64,000 nt of DNA from Meandrina meandrites (lineage: Eukaryota; Cnidaria; Anthozoa; Scleractinia; Meandrinidae). The notes under the pieces were generated by a model. The model was not told the DNA's origin and ran no database searches. It worked only from the letters and a program-made list of their open reading frames with translations. The stretch covers positions 55,432,150 to 55,496,149 of the forward strand of contig OY855903.1 of NCBI GenBank assembly GCA_963693305.1, written 5' to 3'. This document shows, piece after piece, positions 45,806 through 58,565 of this stretch (its first letter is position 1; each line of letters opens with the position of its first letter). A program made the position numbers and the translations under genes.

Positions 45806-46069
45806 CTATAACCTTTCGTTATTTCTGCTCCTTTGTAGAAACCGGTAAAGTTTCTCTCTTAGAAACTTGTAGCGAAACAAGAAGGTAGTTGCATTTTGCT
45901 TGATATATATTTTTATATTATTAGGTTCTTCTCCTTCCTGGGACTGGGTTAAGTACTGAAATGTGCCTATGAAACCTTTTTCGGCCAACTCAGGTACCCT
46001 AAAGTGAATTTTTAAATTCTGGTTGAAGACCGTGGATACTTTTAACGGTTTATATGTCGGGTCATGCAT
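45806..46069 (-). other. Unassigned 87-codon reverse frame
   Basis: The frame reads VPELAEKGFIGTFQYL and KQNATTFLFRYKFL without recognised motif. The duplicate near 58,010-58,270 has a 5-nt deletion (gttaagtaatg against gttaagtactgaaatg) that shifts the frame, so coding constraint is unlikely. It may be part of an unrecognised repeat or old exon. Confidence 0.25.
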
Positions 46070-47202
46070 TCACTTTCATGGCCTTCCCGCATAACAAAAT
46101 GCTGGTGTCCACACAATCATAGAGGCGTTTATCTGTATTGTGACTGAGGCGCGACGGCTAATTTCGGATACAGAGGGCTAGCTGGGGTTAGGGTTTGGGT
46201 TCGTCACCCTGAACTGTTAATGGATACGAACCATCTAATATTGTTTATGCATTAGTTAGCATCTCAGACTATCAATGGAGAGTTTCCATACTCCTACTTG
46301 CTTCATGATAACAAAAACCACGAAAGAACCATCTGACACATCCGATCAATGTATTTTGAGTTGATTTAGACCTTAACATAGCATAATTGCTGGCAGACTT
46401 ACATGGATTCTGGAATAGGAAGAACACACAGAAATTTAGTTTACTTATTTATGCAAATCCACAAAACGTTCCTTATTAACATTGTCTAAATTAATCCATT
46501 CACCTTAAAAGTGTAGTTACCTTTGTGACAACTATATTGAGTCAATTTTTGGCAATCTAACAAAATTACAGGCCTACTTATCGAGGGATATCACTGTTTA
46601 GTTAGGCTGATAAACACCAAAAACAGAATAAAAACTAAAAATTAGGAACAGAGAGTTAACACTGGAGATGCTTGAGACGATTGCATGAAAAGTAATTGAC
46701 AATTTACGTAACGAACCGCACCTACTGATAGGTCCTTTAACAACTTTCGTTTTTGCTTGGTTGTAAAGATCACTATTACTCACACTATTACCTGCCAGCA
46801 GTTGGCTACCGCGATTAAGCTAATCTAGTACGGTTTACTTGGGATTCATTCTAACAAGCTGTCAATGATGCAGTAGTGAGTAATATTAATCATCTTGCTT
46901 GCTGGCTAGTCTGAAAAATATATTTTATTCAATAACGAGTAAAACCTTGGTAAGCTTTTAATTTCGCATAAATTCCAGTCGCTTTTGGATAACAACACGT
47001 TGCATTCCAATAGTATTTCACTTTACCTTGCCACCATTTCGCGTAAGTCGTCACGGTCCGGATGAGAGAAAGAAAAAAAAATGTAAATGTTGTTTGTAGT
47101 GGTCGTGCACTTAGCTTCAAGATAGCTAGTTTGCAGGCATGCCACTGAAACAGAGGAAACAAATATTTAAATGAAACATAACATGTTTAAAGATCCAAAC
47201 TG

Positions 47203-47270
47203 AGGGCCTGAACCCGGGGCCCTCCAGATTACAACACCAGCGCCGTAAACCACTCGGCCACGCTGCCTCC
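47203..47270 (-). repeat. tRNA-derived SINE-like segment, unit 1
   Basis: The reverse complement reads ggaggcagcgtggccgagtg, with an A-box-like tggccgagtgg, then cgggttcaggccc as B box. It lacks a pairing acceptor stem, so I do not call a functional tRNA. The unit 2 copy (59,580-59,734) has ~90 bp more, with a second B-box-like tttgaactcggg. Confidence 0.5.
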
Positions 47271-47390
47271 AATTGATTCGGAACATGTAGCCTCTGTTAA
47301 TCAGTAGGTTCACCAAAAGCAATCGATTTATCAACATGATGGCTATTTTAATTGTGTTTTAGGTTCTGATCGGGAATCAGACTTTCGACG

Positions 47391-50300
47391 ATGGCATTGC
47401 GAGCACTCTTTACATTTTCTGGTATTTTCTTCTTCATAATCTGTCATCAGAGTGTTGCTCAGTGTCCTGCTTCAATATATTCTGTACAAGGTCATTATCT
47501 TAGCAACCATGTGATGTCAACAAGCGCGTCTTTGGATTTGTCCGATTGTAGAAGGAAGTGCGCCGAAGAATTTTACTGTAGGAGCGTTAACTACCGTCCG
47601 TTAAAAAAGTCATGTGATTTGAACAGTGCAGACAGATACAGCTATCCACAAGATTATGGCCCGCGAGAAGGTTACGTTTACATGGATGGAGCTAACAGAC
47701 GACTAGGCAAGGTAATATGATTACAGAAACCACAATGACAGATTGCACCTTAATAATGGAATAAAGAAAATTTTTGTCTTATGATGGGTTTTGAATGCAA
47801 GGTAGAAATCGTTTGGTAAAACTAAAAGAAACAGAAGATCTTTTCTTTTACCATTGCATTATAAAAGTCTATTTCGGATATAACGCTTCATTTCTTTTTT
47901 CAAAGATAATTACCTGGGAACGGGAATAATTATTGACATTAACCTTATCCAGACCGGGGGGGGGGGGGGGGGGGGGGAGGCAGAGACTGCCCGCGCTGAC
48001 TTTGAACGTTTATAGCTTTTTCAAGATCCAACCAAATGCTGCCAAACTTTGCAAGTTTTTCTAAAATTTATTATTTATCACCTCTTTGAGGTTTTTTTGC
48101 ACTGTTTTATAGATTTTGAGCATTTTTCAGTAAATTTGGGTTGATTTCTGACGTTTTGGAAAAATTCTGAATTCCAAGATGGCGGAGCCAAGATGGCGGC
48201 CAATCCGACATCATGATGTCATTGTCACGTGTTGTGATGTCATCATCCCACGTGACATATATAAAAGAAAGATTAATAGATACTATATATCCTGTAAGTT
48301 TCATTGTGATTGCTTAAATATTCTGGAAGTTACGGAGGGGAAGGGGGGGAAATCCCCCCCCCCCCCCCCGCCGGTCTGAAAAGATCCAAAAAAGCCCGGT
48401 CTGAACAGGGTTAAAGAAGATAAAAAAAAATCCCTGAAGAAATTGGAATTTAACGAACAAACAAGCTTCAGGAGTATTACATAATACAAAAATAAAACAA
48501 AGAACAAAATATTAACATCCCAAGTCGAATTATTTCTCGTTGTTCCAATATTCTTATTCGTTTTTTTGTTTTTAAAGAAACGTGGATTCAAATCGTGTGC
48601 CGAGATCCAACAAGAATACCAGTCTGCACAAAGTGGTTATTATTGGGTAGTTATTGAAGACAGGGATGTCAAAGTGTATTGTGACATGAAAAACTACGGT
48701 GTGTAAACACTTTATGTAATACCTCATCCTTTTAGACTTTTACTTTGACAGTTTGCCCCCATAAATATGCTAACGTTTATTTGTTTGTTTTTTTATCTGC
48801 TTCAAATGTTAAGATGGTGGGTGGACCCTGGTCGTGAGCGTCAGTTCCAAAAACAATGACCACCTTCAAAGAAATGCTAACAACTGCTGGAGCTCGAAGT
48901 TATGTGTTTCAATGGGGGACGCTAACGTTATCGAGGCCCGCAAAATGGATGACAAGGACATTCAGAAACTGGCAGCTGCATACGAAGGTGAAAAATCTCT
49001 TCTCGTCCCCTATCTCTTCCGATGACTAACAACATTTTTTATCACTTGTATGGCAGAATGTCTCACCAAGCCCAATTTACTTCGTTTCAATATGTTCGAA
49101 GATTTTTGCTCAGTGTAGTTAATTGATCCTAAGAATTTAGAACTTTCACTAAATTTACGTTCCCTGGACAGCAAGAATTGCCAAGGTTAAAACGTGTTTC
49201 CGTTCTGTGCTTGCGGAACTCCAGCGGCCCGAGAGGCCGCGAGCGGAGCCCCAGAACCGTAAACAAGGATAATCATGCATGAAAAAGGCCGAACTAGACA
49301 GGTCTTCATTGTTACATCTTTGACATTGGACATCCATTTTATGGCCAACTGACACCTGTCAAACCATGGTATCCGCTGACTAGTATCACGTGACCATATC
49401 GCGGGCTCAGGCGTAGAATACATTGAGGTCACGTGTCTCTTATTTTTTGTCAGGTTATCATGGTTATTAACATGAGTTTTTAGCCGGATTTCTGTGGTTT
49501 GAGTTGACGATTTATTACGGCTATGAAATCTTTTTTGAGAAGTTACATAATAACTTCAATTACAATATATTCAATGAGAGTATTTTTACAAATTATCAAG
49601 AACTAGCGAAAAATGTATATGTGGAGGTCCGCTTTTAGGCTTGGCTAAATCTATATATTATAAAGTCATTTATAGTATTGGAATACCCATCAATTACATC
49701 AGGTCACCCCACCCCTTCCCACACGACTAATTTTGTCTGCCTCACCATTTTTGTACTTCAGGGGTGACACTAAGAACCAGCTGTCGAACAAACCCTTCCG
49801 CTAAACCAGCGCATGTCGCACGAATGGATAAGGAACCTTATCTATTGGCCTTGGAATGAATTAGGATGCCAGACCTCTTTGTTTTATAAAGGCGCTCGTT
49901 TTTATTTAATGTTTTTATTTTCTCGATTATTTATTTTTACAGGAACATTTCGATTGGAAAAATTAAAGAACGGAGTAACGGCGTTTTATCAGGTGGCATA
50001 TAATGATTCATCGAAATTTTAAATTCGATTTACTCTCTGTTTAACGTTTCGTCTGTCGTCTGTTTTTGTTTTTGAGTTGTATATTACATTCATTTTTAAG
50101 CGAGGATTTTTTTAGAAGGATTGTTGGAAAATCAGACGATGGACTCACAAAATGGTAACAATCATTTAACCCCAAATTTAAAAGATATGGTCAATTTCGT
50201 TTTTCACAGCGGCAAAACCACCCCACGAGAAAGTGCATTCCAGTAGCTCTCTTTTGAATAGTCATGTTATAGGTTTTCTTGATAACGTTTTTAAAAGATG

Positions 50301-51731
50301 AAAAAGGAGTTTCAATAAAAAAAATAAAAACACGACGATGTTTGAAAAAAAGTTATTCCTTCCAGTTATTTCCAGACTGTACTCCGGAGGAAGACCTGTA
50401 GTGTAAATTGGTAAAACTTCATTTGTAAACTTGAAGAGTTCTATAATGCAAATGGTTTTGTTTCATTTTACCGAAGAAAGGTTGTTAGGAGAGACAAGGC
50501 CTGTGAATGCGAGCTATTAAAACTTTTATAGGAGAGGGGCATGCAATTTTCTTTACTTACAATTATTATAAAATTTAGATTCCCAGTGGACCCGAAGACT
50601 TCGATTCTTCATGCGATGGAGCAAGGTAAAAATTCTGTGTAAAGCAGGTCTACAAACGGTTTCTTATCAATTGAATTATCAAGAGTGTACAGCTTATAAA
50701 GAAGTGCGCCTAGATAGATACGTTTGAATTTACCAATAAACCGAGACAACACGTGTGAGATGGGATGTTCGTGCTTAGGCCGATTGTTTTCTATGTTAGG
50801 CAAGTAACTATAGACGAGTGTTGATTCAGGAAATTGTTTCAATTTAGCTGTCCACGTGTCATTACCTCGCATTATTATCCTTACAAATGGGAAACCAGCA
50901 ACTGCACTACTACTGACGTTGGATATCATCTTGCAGCTGGCCATAAAGGTATTTTTAATAATAAATGAAACACTTATTTCAACCACAGGCTCCATGAACA
51001 CAATCGTCCGTCCGTCCATTCGTCCATCCGTCCGTCCGTCCGTCTGTCCGTTCGTCCATCCGTGCGTGCGTACATTCGTCCGTCCGTCCGTCCGTCCATC
51101 CGTACCTACGCCCTTCTGTCCGTATGCCCGTCCATCCGTCCGTCCATCCTTCCATCCATCCGTCCGTCCGTCCGTCCATCCAGCCATCCATCCATTCATC
51201 CGTCCGTCCGTCCGTCCGTCCGTCCGTCCGTCCATCCGTCTGTCCATTCGTACCTACGCCCGTTCGTCCGTCCGTTATATATTTATTAATTCATTGTATA
51301 TTTATTAATTTATTTACGTTTTATTTGTTTATTTAGTTATTGCCTTTAATGTTATTTTTGCTACTGTGCTATTGATTTCTACCATTTTTGTTAATTTAAA
51401 AACAGTTTTTGATGCCAAAAGCAATAAGGAATGCGGATTTGTTTGGAAATCATCGCTATACCGTAAGTAAACGGGTCTCTCAATTTTTTTTTTTACCTTT
51501 GCAACGAAACTGTAATCTGTCTGTTATGAAAATCATCCTTAAAAATAAACAATTCAAAAAATTAGCCTAACTAATTCACCTGGACTCTATCGACTATACA
51601 CCTGTACCCTCACGTCCATATTAATTTCTTGACAACAATTATTTACAGATAGTAAGCGTGGCTTGTATGCATATCCCCTCAACAGTCTTGGAATATGGTA
51701 TAATAGTGAGGGACTGCTCTATGTAAAGTAG
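47391..51731 (+). CDS. Gene D: secreted PAN/apple + fibrinogen-like protein, complete
   Basis: Eight coding exons: 47391-47711, 48578-48698, 48814-48987, 49943-49992, 50579-50625, 50848-50948, 51406-51462, 51649-51731 (TAG); 954 nt, 317 residues. A splice acceptor ends at 47,362, so an upstream non-coding exon exists but is not identified. Residues 1-24 are a clear signal peptide ([19 protein letters not shown]) followed by CPASIYSV. The PAN domain spans ~25-99 with Cys at 25, 53, 57, 63 and 75. Exons 2-3 have [28 protein letters not shown] and GGWTLVV. It is the most diverged copy: exon 6 lacks the codon for the Cys present in A-C, and exon 8 lacks four residues including the Cys of the YPCPE motif. 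Splice phases are unchanged. Predicted secreted; ligand unknown. Confidence 0.9.
47939..48414. mobile_element. TTAA-flanked MITE in intron 1 of gene D
   Basis: TTAA flanks at 47,939-47,942 and 48,411-48,414. The ends are CCTTATCCAGACCGGG and CCCGGTCTGAACAGGG, imperfect inverted repeats, each followed inward by a long G or C run. The equivalent site in gene E (~60,406: cattaaagaagat) has a single TTAA and no insertion, an ideal empty site. Confidence 0.85.
50990..51272 (+). repeat. (CCGT/CCAT)n microsatellite in intron 6 of gene D
   Basis: About 280 bp of tcyrtccgtccgtcc-type tetranucleotide units with scattered variants. A 4-nt unit without stops gives open frames on both strands (up to 212 and 150 codons, Pro-Ser-Val-Arg and Asp-Gly-Arg-Thr repeats); these are artefacts. 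Confidence 0.9.
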
Positions 51732-52700
51732 AGACTACTGACCATCACGCACCGTACATGGAAACTAAGATGTGGTCATCTCTCTGTCACTGGAACTGCT
51801 GAACAGCAAAAATTATCATACTGTTTTCATCAAAGTTATCTCATCTCACGTCTACGGAAATCTTTGCTGTGGATTAAAACCATACCGCCTAAAATTATTA
51901 CTTCGCATCCTGGAGAGAGGGACACTACAGTAGTATCTGGTCCCTTTAATTTATACTGATTGCTATACCTCTCCGTCATTTAGTGACAAAAACTATCTTG
52001 AGATTTCTCCTAAAGTTAATTAGTCTATGTGCTTACCTTTAAAAAAGTACAAGGGTTGATTTGCCTTAGCCGAATACATAGCTTTAAAAACATTTACGTT
52101 TTTAAGCATCTCAGATGCCTATTATTCAACCAACGGGCCCCGTTTGTAACCATTGATAATAAGCGAGCAATTTATAAAAACACTGACATTATACTAATGA
52201 GTAAGGTCCTGGCCTTAAGTCGCGTCTGTTATCACTAATGCTTTTTTCTTGTACATTTTGGGTGTAGCTTCTGCGCGTACTCTATTAAGAGATTTTTTCG
52301 TTTTTTCTTTCGGGCTCGCTTTTCAGGAGTCATAGCGGAGCTCCCGCTTGCGCCAAAGGCGCGTGCGAGCAGAGCATTCATAGCTATAGAGATTGCAAAC
52401 CCATCAAGCCAAGAGAATTTGGTTGTCACAAAATGTTTATGAACTTACTCGTCTCAAACGCGAAGCGGCCATATATATTTGACAATAGACCATTTGCAGC
52501 TATTTGTTATTCTTTTGTGTTCATGCTTATCTGCCCACCAATTATCATCAGCATGGACAAAATACAAAAATGAAGCCTGGCGGGCAATTAACATAAACAT
52601 GAAAGAATAATAAACAGCGTGAAAAAAGTCTATAAGAATATGAGCCCGAGTTTTCAGAATGACGAGGCCGAATTGACTATCTCTCATATATAACGAGGTC

Positions 52701-52779
52701 ATGCCCCGTAGACTCTTTCGTCGATAGTCTTGGAATAATTGTATATTAAAACCTTTATGGGATGCTGTATGTGAAGTAG
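52701..52779 (+). pseudogene. Relic last exon of a sixth, gene-B-like paralogue
   Basis: The segment matches exon 8 of gene B: tcgatagtcttggaata, then gggatgctgtatgtgaagta and the same tag stop and 3' flank (cagctatgggat.gaagcac). An early frameshift and a stop (gcc ccg tag) break the frame. Gene-B-like intron 7 sequence precedes it from about 52,450, and no other exon of that copy remains. It lies ~1 kb after the true end of gene D. Confidence 0.8.
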
Positions 52780-54769
52780 CCGGAGCAGCTATGGGATTGA
52801 AGCACATCTGCATCAGTGCTTTTCAAGAAATCCTTTACGTTGTTTTCATGGATGAAGCTCACTGATATAAATGGTGGTGGGCACTCTGTATATCTGGTAT
52901 ATGCACATCACCTTTTGCCCAGCCGGTTAGTTCGCTTTTAGCTGGACTTCTATGGTTGGGCATTTATAGGTGTTAACTGTACCTTTTGAAACACTTTCAC
53001 TTTCTAATTGAAAATTTTTGTAAGCAATTTGTGGCAATAAAATGGACAAATGTTAAAAGTTGCGTGTATGTTTGTTTGAAGAAAATTGATGCGTACTGTA
53101 GTTTATTTGTACACATTTCACGTACACTTTTATCCAATAATCTCAGGTGGAATTTAATCGAAGCTATTCTTTTAGCATTTCCAAAGAGGTTGTGTATTAA
53201 AAACGTTCGCGCTGATTGTTTATACGCATGCTTACTGCGCACGTAATTCACGCAATAGCGAAGCGCGCGAGGTTTAAAAATAGAATGCAAATGATTATAC
53301 CTCCACGAGGCTGAGACAACATCAGCGTGTTCTGTGAGAAATAGAGATGATCCAGGCGAGAATTTCATGTAAGAAAAGTGTTTTAGAAAAACCGGCTGTT
53401 TGAAAAGTGTTTTATGAAAATCGTCCTCCATTCCGGTTTGTTTGGATGAGTCTTGAATGAATCATGACCTCATCGTGCATCGACCGGGCACTGACACCGA
53501 TGAAACTTTCCAAACACATATGGCTGCCCTGGCTTGGCGATGATGCTCATGCTGACACCTTATTTTTTGATTTCCTTAGCTATAGATCACTTCCCTTACC
53601 AATTCTTTGTTTACCATCATGATTTCATACTCAGTATTTGATGGTTTAACACATAACCGATAGATTAATAATTAAAGGATTACACTTTCTGGCTGCGTAG
53701 GGTTAAAACTAAACTTCATTCTAAATGAAGGTCATTTTCAGCCTTCGATAGAAGCCGATTTGTAGTGGTCATAATAACTTCATTTCGCATTTCCAGATAA
53801 ATCGAGGGAGAATTTGCTACTTTGGGAGTAAATAAGAAATGAAATGTTTATGAGCAAATTACTATAAAATTTGTTGGAAGACGACGCGAGTGAAATATTT
53901 TACAATGACTAGAAAAAAATGCCTATGTTTTAACTTTTTAAGCGTTGTGGCGGGCCTGGAAGAGGCAAAATATTTTATCGCTCCTAACGCGGCCAGAAAA
54001 CCATTTCAAATAACACCAAATCTGATTTTAGTTCTAGCCTCGGTAAATTCTTTCAGTTGGCAGAGTTTCAAGCATAATTAATTTTTACGAGAATTTGCGA
54101 GTGAGTGCTTCTTACAGAGACAAGCTCTTAACATCTCTATTAACTGAAATGGAAACAAATTGACCGTAAGCCGTAAATTAAAATAGCCAATATTTTAACC
54201 GGAAAGACACTATCCCATTAACACCCTTCTGCACTTATGTTACTTGAAAAAATTAGCTATTGCGTGTCACCCATTTTGAGAGGGAGTTGTGTGCTTTCTA
54301 ACATGCAAACTGAAAAGGCCGTTAATTAGTTATACCAGAATCTTTCAAAACTCATTATTAATTTATTGAGTTAAATGAAAGACGCTGTGTGTCTTATTTT
54401 TAACTCTTTTCACTTTGTTTGGAAACGTGAAGGAACGCTCTGTCTAGTGCTTTATATATGACTTTACCCGCGAATGATAGTGTTTAAAAAGAGTATCAAG
54501 ACTTCGAAATGTCTTAAGGTTCTCATTTACGTTTTCTTATTTACCTTTTCCCTGGCTCCTTGACAGACAATGTTGGAAAATGAACGATTCTGTTTTGCCA
54601 ATTAACAGAATTATGGCAAACACTACTTTTCTCCTTATAATTAAAAAGGCATACCTTTTAAACACGGAGAAAGCCAAAGGAAATTCGTTTTCTCACAGAC
54701 GTTTACCCAGCTACTTAGTAGGTCAAAATATAAACAAGGTATGTCGTAACATAAGTCTTTTCGTTGCAC

Positions 54770-55255
54770 ACAGCAGATATGGTTTTGTTGAGGGCTACTT
54801 ACATGACTAGCTGCCTTAGACCGTTTTTTGATTTACACAGTGTGCGTTTTTCGGTGGAGTTCGAAGAAATTTGTTCTCTTACACCAATGGCTTTGGTTTT
54901 GAACGTAAAATTCCTAAGCGTGGAGTTCGAAGAAATTTGTTCTCTTAGAAGAATGGCTTTGGTTTTGAACGTACAATTCCCAAGCGTGCGGAGTTCGAAA
55001 TTATTAACGCCCATCCAACAAAACATACTAATTTAGAAAGTTATGTACAGCAGATATAATTTTGTTGAGGGCTACTTACATGACTAGCTGCCTTAGACTG
55101 TTTTTTGATTTACACCATGTGAGTTTTTCGGTGAGAAATTTGTTCTCTTAGAACAATTGCTTTGGTTTTGAACGTACAATTCCTAAGCGTGCGGAGTTCG
55201 AAATTATTAACGTCCATCCAACAAAACATACTAATTTAGAAAGTTATGTGCAGGT
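54770..55255 (+). repeat. Local ~275-bp duplication with nested 70-bp repeat
   Basis: The segment from gcagatatgg/gcagatataattttgttg to agaaagttatgt occurs twice, starting at ~54,773 and ~55,049. The first copy contains an extra internal duplication of ggagttcgaagaaatttgtt and ggctttggttttgaacgta. The corresponding single copy is at ~16,700-16,910. Confidence 0.75.
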
Positions 55256-56788
55256 TTTTTTCAAAGCGACGACATTTTGGGAAGCAAAAGTGCCTGGCCT
55301 TCCGTCCGAAATTCTTCAAACCGTGTGAAGAAACACGCTGAAATTTAGCATGAACCTTTTTCGTTTTCTAGCTCTATCTCGAAAATATTAAAAAAAAAAA
55401 AAATCGAGTGATTTTTGCAAGTTGCAATTATATCATTTGTTTGATTTTCTCAACATTTTGTCGAAAAATCATTCATATTTATTGATTGCTAAGATATCAT
55501 GCAAATCTCCGATCTTTTGAACTTTTCACACACAAGTTTTAAGTGATATCAGCCTTAAGAAAGGTGGGTATTTGGTCAAGATAGCTATCACATTTTAAAA
55601 TTTTATGCGGTTCCTGGGAGTAGAGCAGTTTTAGAGAAAAATTAAGAAGTTGCTATTTTTAAAAATGTACGGTTAGGATTATCATGTAAATTGCTGTGAG
55701 TGAAATTTAACAGTCCATTTAAATCGTCCATATTTATTGATTGCTAAGATATCGTGAAGGTCTCCGATCTTTTGAACTTTTCACACAAGTTTTAAGTGGT
55801 ATCAGCCTTAAGAAAGGTGGGTATTTGGTCAAAATAGCTATCACATTTAATTTTAAAAGGTTGCTGAGAGTAGAGCAGTTTTAGAGCAAAATTAAGGAGT
55901 CGTTCTTTTTAAAAATGTACGGATAGGATTATTATGTAAATTGCTGTGAGTGAAATATAACAGTTTGCCAGCACGTTTGATGCCATAAACAAACAAAACT
56001 TCCCATAACGTTTTATTAAACTGAAAAGAAGGCTTCAGGAAAGGGCTTATTGCTTGATCACCCCAATACATATGGTTTTACATTATTCAAGAATCTTATG
56101 GACAGACTCTAAAAATACTTAGAAATCGCTTATTGTTTTCTTTTTCAAAAAGGGACCTGTCATAGTAATAAATAGCCGCAGAACACCTTAAGGCCCTGCA
56201 TGCTAATTGCAACAATATATTTGGCAAACAAGTTAACCGCGAACGCACATTTCTACATCACCTGCGAAATATAAATAAGTAAGCGACCTTTGAAAAGGTA
56301 AAAATGTTTTCTTGTTTTGAAGCACCATTTCTTTTCACGTTATACGAGTTTTTTTTTAATATTTGAGCACATTTTCACCTATTTCTTTCTGAAGGTTTGA
56401 CTCCGAGCCACTCATAAGCTACACATGACCAGTCGTATCAACTGAAAGAGTGTGAAGGCTGAAGGTAAACAGTACAAAGTTATTGTCTTCAATTTATTTC
56501 AATATTGTTTTGTGCCATTTTGGACATTTTTCTTTGGAAAATGTTCCTTTTTGTAGGGAAAGATATGAGGTAAAAATGCTTCAGCTGATATCAGCCAAAA
56601 TACTTTGGAATTTTATATCTTTGTGTAACAGCCATTCTCGCAAGCACAGTTGGCAACCTTTATTAAAGATATTAATATTTACAATCATTTAAGCTATTTA
56701 CATTTGAGTTTGATTTTAAAATTAGTAAAGTTCAAAAGATTTAAACTTATAAAACTATTTACATTTGAATTTAATTTAAAAACTAACG

Positions 56789-57815
56789 CTAAAAATAGGT
56801 AAAATCTTCCTGTTTAAAATTAGTGGTTGACACAGATAAAACTTTAAAATTGAAATCAATAAAAACAGCCGAAGTTTTAAGCATGTGGACGAGGTTCTTT
56901 CGACGTGTCACATTTGCCAAGTCCTTATGTTTAGTTGCGAGCGTATTCCAGATTACGGAGCCTCTGTAGGCTAAGGGGTCTTTCATATAACGCGTGTTAA
57001 AACGTGGCACTATCAAAGATTCGCGTGCCCTAGTTGAGATCTTAAGGTCTCGCTTCACAATAATGCATCTACTTAAGATGGTGGGCAATGTGTCGTTATA
57101 TGCGTTTTGCACGAGCTTCAACACGGCGAATTTGTAATGGAAATTGATATTTGTCCACGAAGACCGTTCTAGTACTTCGGTAGAAGCCATATATTTTGGG
57201 CAGATTATAGATCATTCTAGCGGCTCTACAGTGCAGTCTTTCAATGGAATGAATGAGTTCTGTATTGCGGCACGATCCCCACAGAACTAAGCCGTAATTC
57301 ACGGAGGGCAATATGAGTTGAAGTAAAAATCTTCAAGGCCTTCTTTTGGTAGAGACCTTGATCTCTTAAGCAAGCTTAATTTGTTCGCAAAACTCTTTTT
57401 GAGCTCCTGTGTGTGTGGGACCCAGCCGAGATTCTCGAAATTCGTAATATTTCCTCTATAAATGAGCATCGCCTCGCTTTTGCCTGGGTGGGGTGTAAGC
57501 CCGTTAGTAAGACACCACGAGTGTAACTCTCTCAATGCAGTGTTGAGTTTTGTAATGGCCCCGTCTGCCGTATCACTTATGCAGTAAATTGTTGTGTCGT
57601 CAGCGAACATATAGACTTCTCCGGTTTCTACAGATGATGGTAGTTCGTTTGTAAACAGGGTGAAGAGTGTTGGACCCAGAACAGACCCTTGTGCAGAATG
57701 TGACTGGGAGGAAGTCTGATTTCGTTCCGTTGACAGTTGTGTATATCAGCCTTCCTTTTAGATAGCTCCTAAGCCAATCTAGAGTTGATTGATTGAATTG
57801 ATTGAATTGAGCAGA
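56789..57815 (-). mobile_element. LINE fragment (RT C-terminal part), unit 2 copy
   Basis: A duplicate of the 44,580-45,620 fragment. The frame 57,299-57,610 starts MFADDTTIYCISDTADGA and includes HSWCLTNGLTPHPGKSEAM, typical of the region after the RT catalytic box; the unit 1 copy is frameshifted here. The tail is SVIWNTLATKHKDLANVT. Both copies descend from one insertion that predates the segmental duplication. Confidence 0.7.
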
Positions 57816-58408
57816 CGTCTTCGTAAAGTAAATACTGGGTACTGGTGGTTATATTCTGTAAATTTAAATTGCGACTCTGATAGCATAATATTATAATAAA
57901 AGAAATTCGCATTACGGCTTAAGATCATAAATATGATGGGCACTTGATTAATTTCGTTTTTTATTCAGCCGACAATGCAAGTTGAAATTCATTAACGGTA
58001 CGTAAATGACCTATAACCTTTCGCTATTTCTGCTCCTTTGTAGAAATCGGTAAAGTTTCTCTCTAAGAAACTTGTAGCGAAACAAGAAGGTAGTTGCATT
58101 TTGCTTGAAATATTTTTCAATATTATTAGGTTCTTCTCCTTCCTGGGACTGGGTTAAGTAATGTGCCTATGAAAGCTTTTTCGGCCAACTCAGGTACCCT
58201 AAAGTGAATTTTTAAATTCTGGTTGAAGACCGTGGATACTTTTAACGGTTTATATGCCGGGTCATGCATTCACTTTCATGGTCTTCCCGCATAACAAAAT
58301 GCTGGTGTCCACACAATCATAGAGGCGTTTATCTTTATTGTGACTGAGGCGCGACGCCGGGCTAATTTCGGATACAGAGGGCTAGCTAGGGTTAGGGTTT
58401 GGGTTTGT

Positions 58409-58507
58409 CACCCTGGCCCCAGTTGTTCAAAGGGTGGATAACACTATCCACCGGATAAATCACTATCCAGTGGATAGTCTAGTTTGTTTTCCCAACACTT
58501 ATCCGCC

Positions 58508-58542
<35 letters not shown>

Positions 58543-58565
58543 TCTTTGAACAACTGGGGCCAGGA
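58409..58565. mobile_element. Palindromic MITE, unit 2 only
   Basis: Ends are tggccccagttgttcaaa and tttgaacaactggggcca, with an inner inverted pair ggataacactatccaccgga / tccggtggatagcgttatcc. The unit 1 equivalent (~46,208: tcaccctgaactgttaatgg) has no insertion. It is non-coding. Confidence 0.85.

Larger units (their letters stand above)
44468..56664. repeat. Segmental duplication unit 1 (~12.2 kb)
   Basis: Sequence from aaagatattaat at 44,468 recurs from 56,665 in the same orientation, and the match continues through the LINE fragment, gene D/E exons 1-4 and introns to the window end (50,260 against 64,000). The right limit of unit 1 is the junction at 56,664/56,665, where the B-type downstream sequence stops inside ggcaacctttatta. 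Apart from transposon indels the copies look highly similar. Confidence 0.85.

Noticed and set aside
47203..47270. Functional tRNA gene on the minus strand
   Set aside because: A and B boxes are present but the acceptor stem does not pair and the copy in unit 2 continues as a longer composite repeat; called SINE-like instead.
50609..51308. Long open frames (212 codons on -, 150 on +) rich in Pro-Ser-Val-Arg or Asp-Gly-Arg-Thr
   Set aside because: They translate a tetranucleotide microsatellite in intron 6 of gene D; exon 6 lies inside the same interval on the + strand.
52997..53431. 144-codon minus frame with a similar frame at 14,719-14,970
   Set aside because: Both lie in homologous duplicated DNA; amino-acid differences are as frequent as expected from the nucleotide divergence, with no start or splice support.
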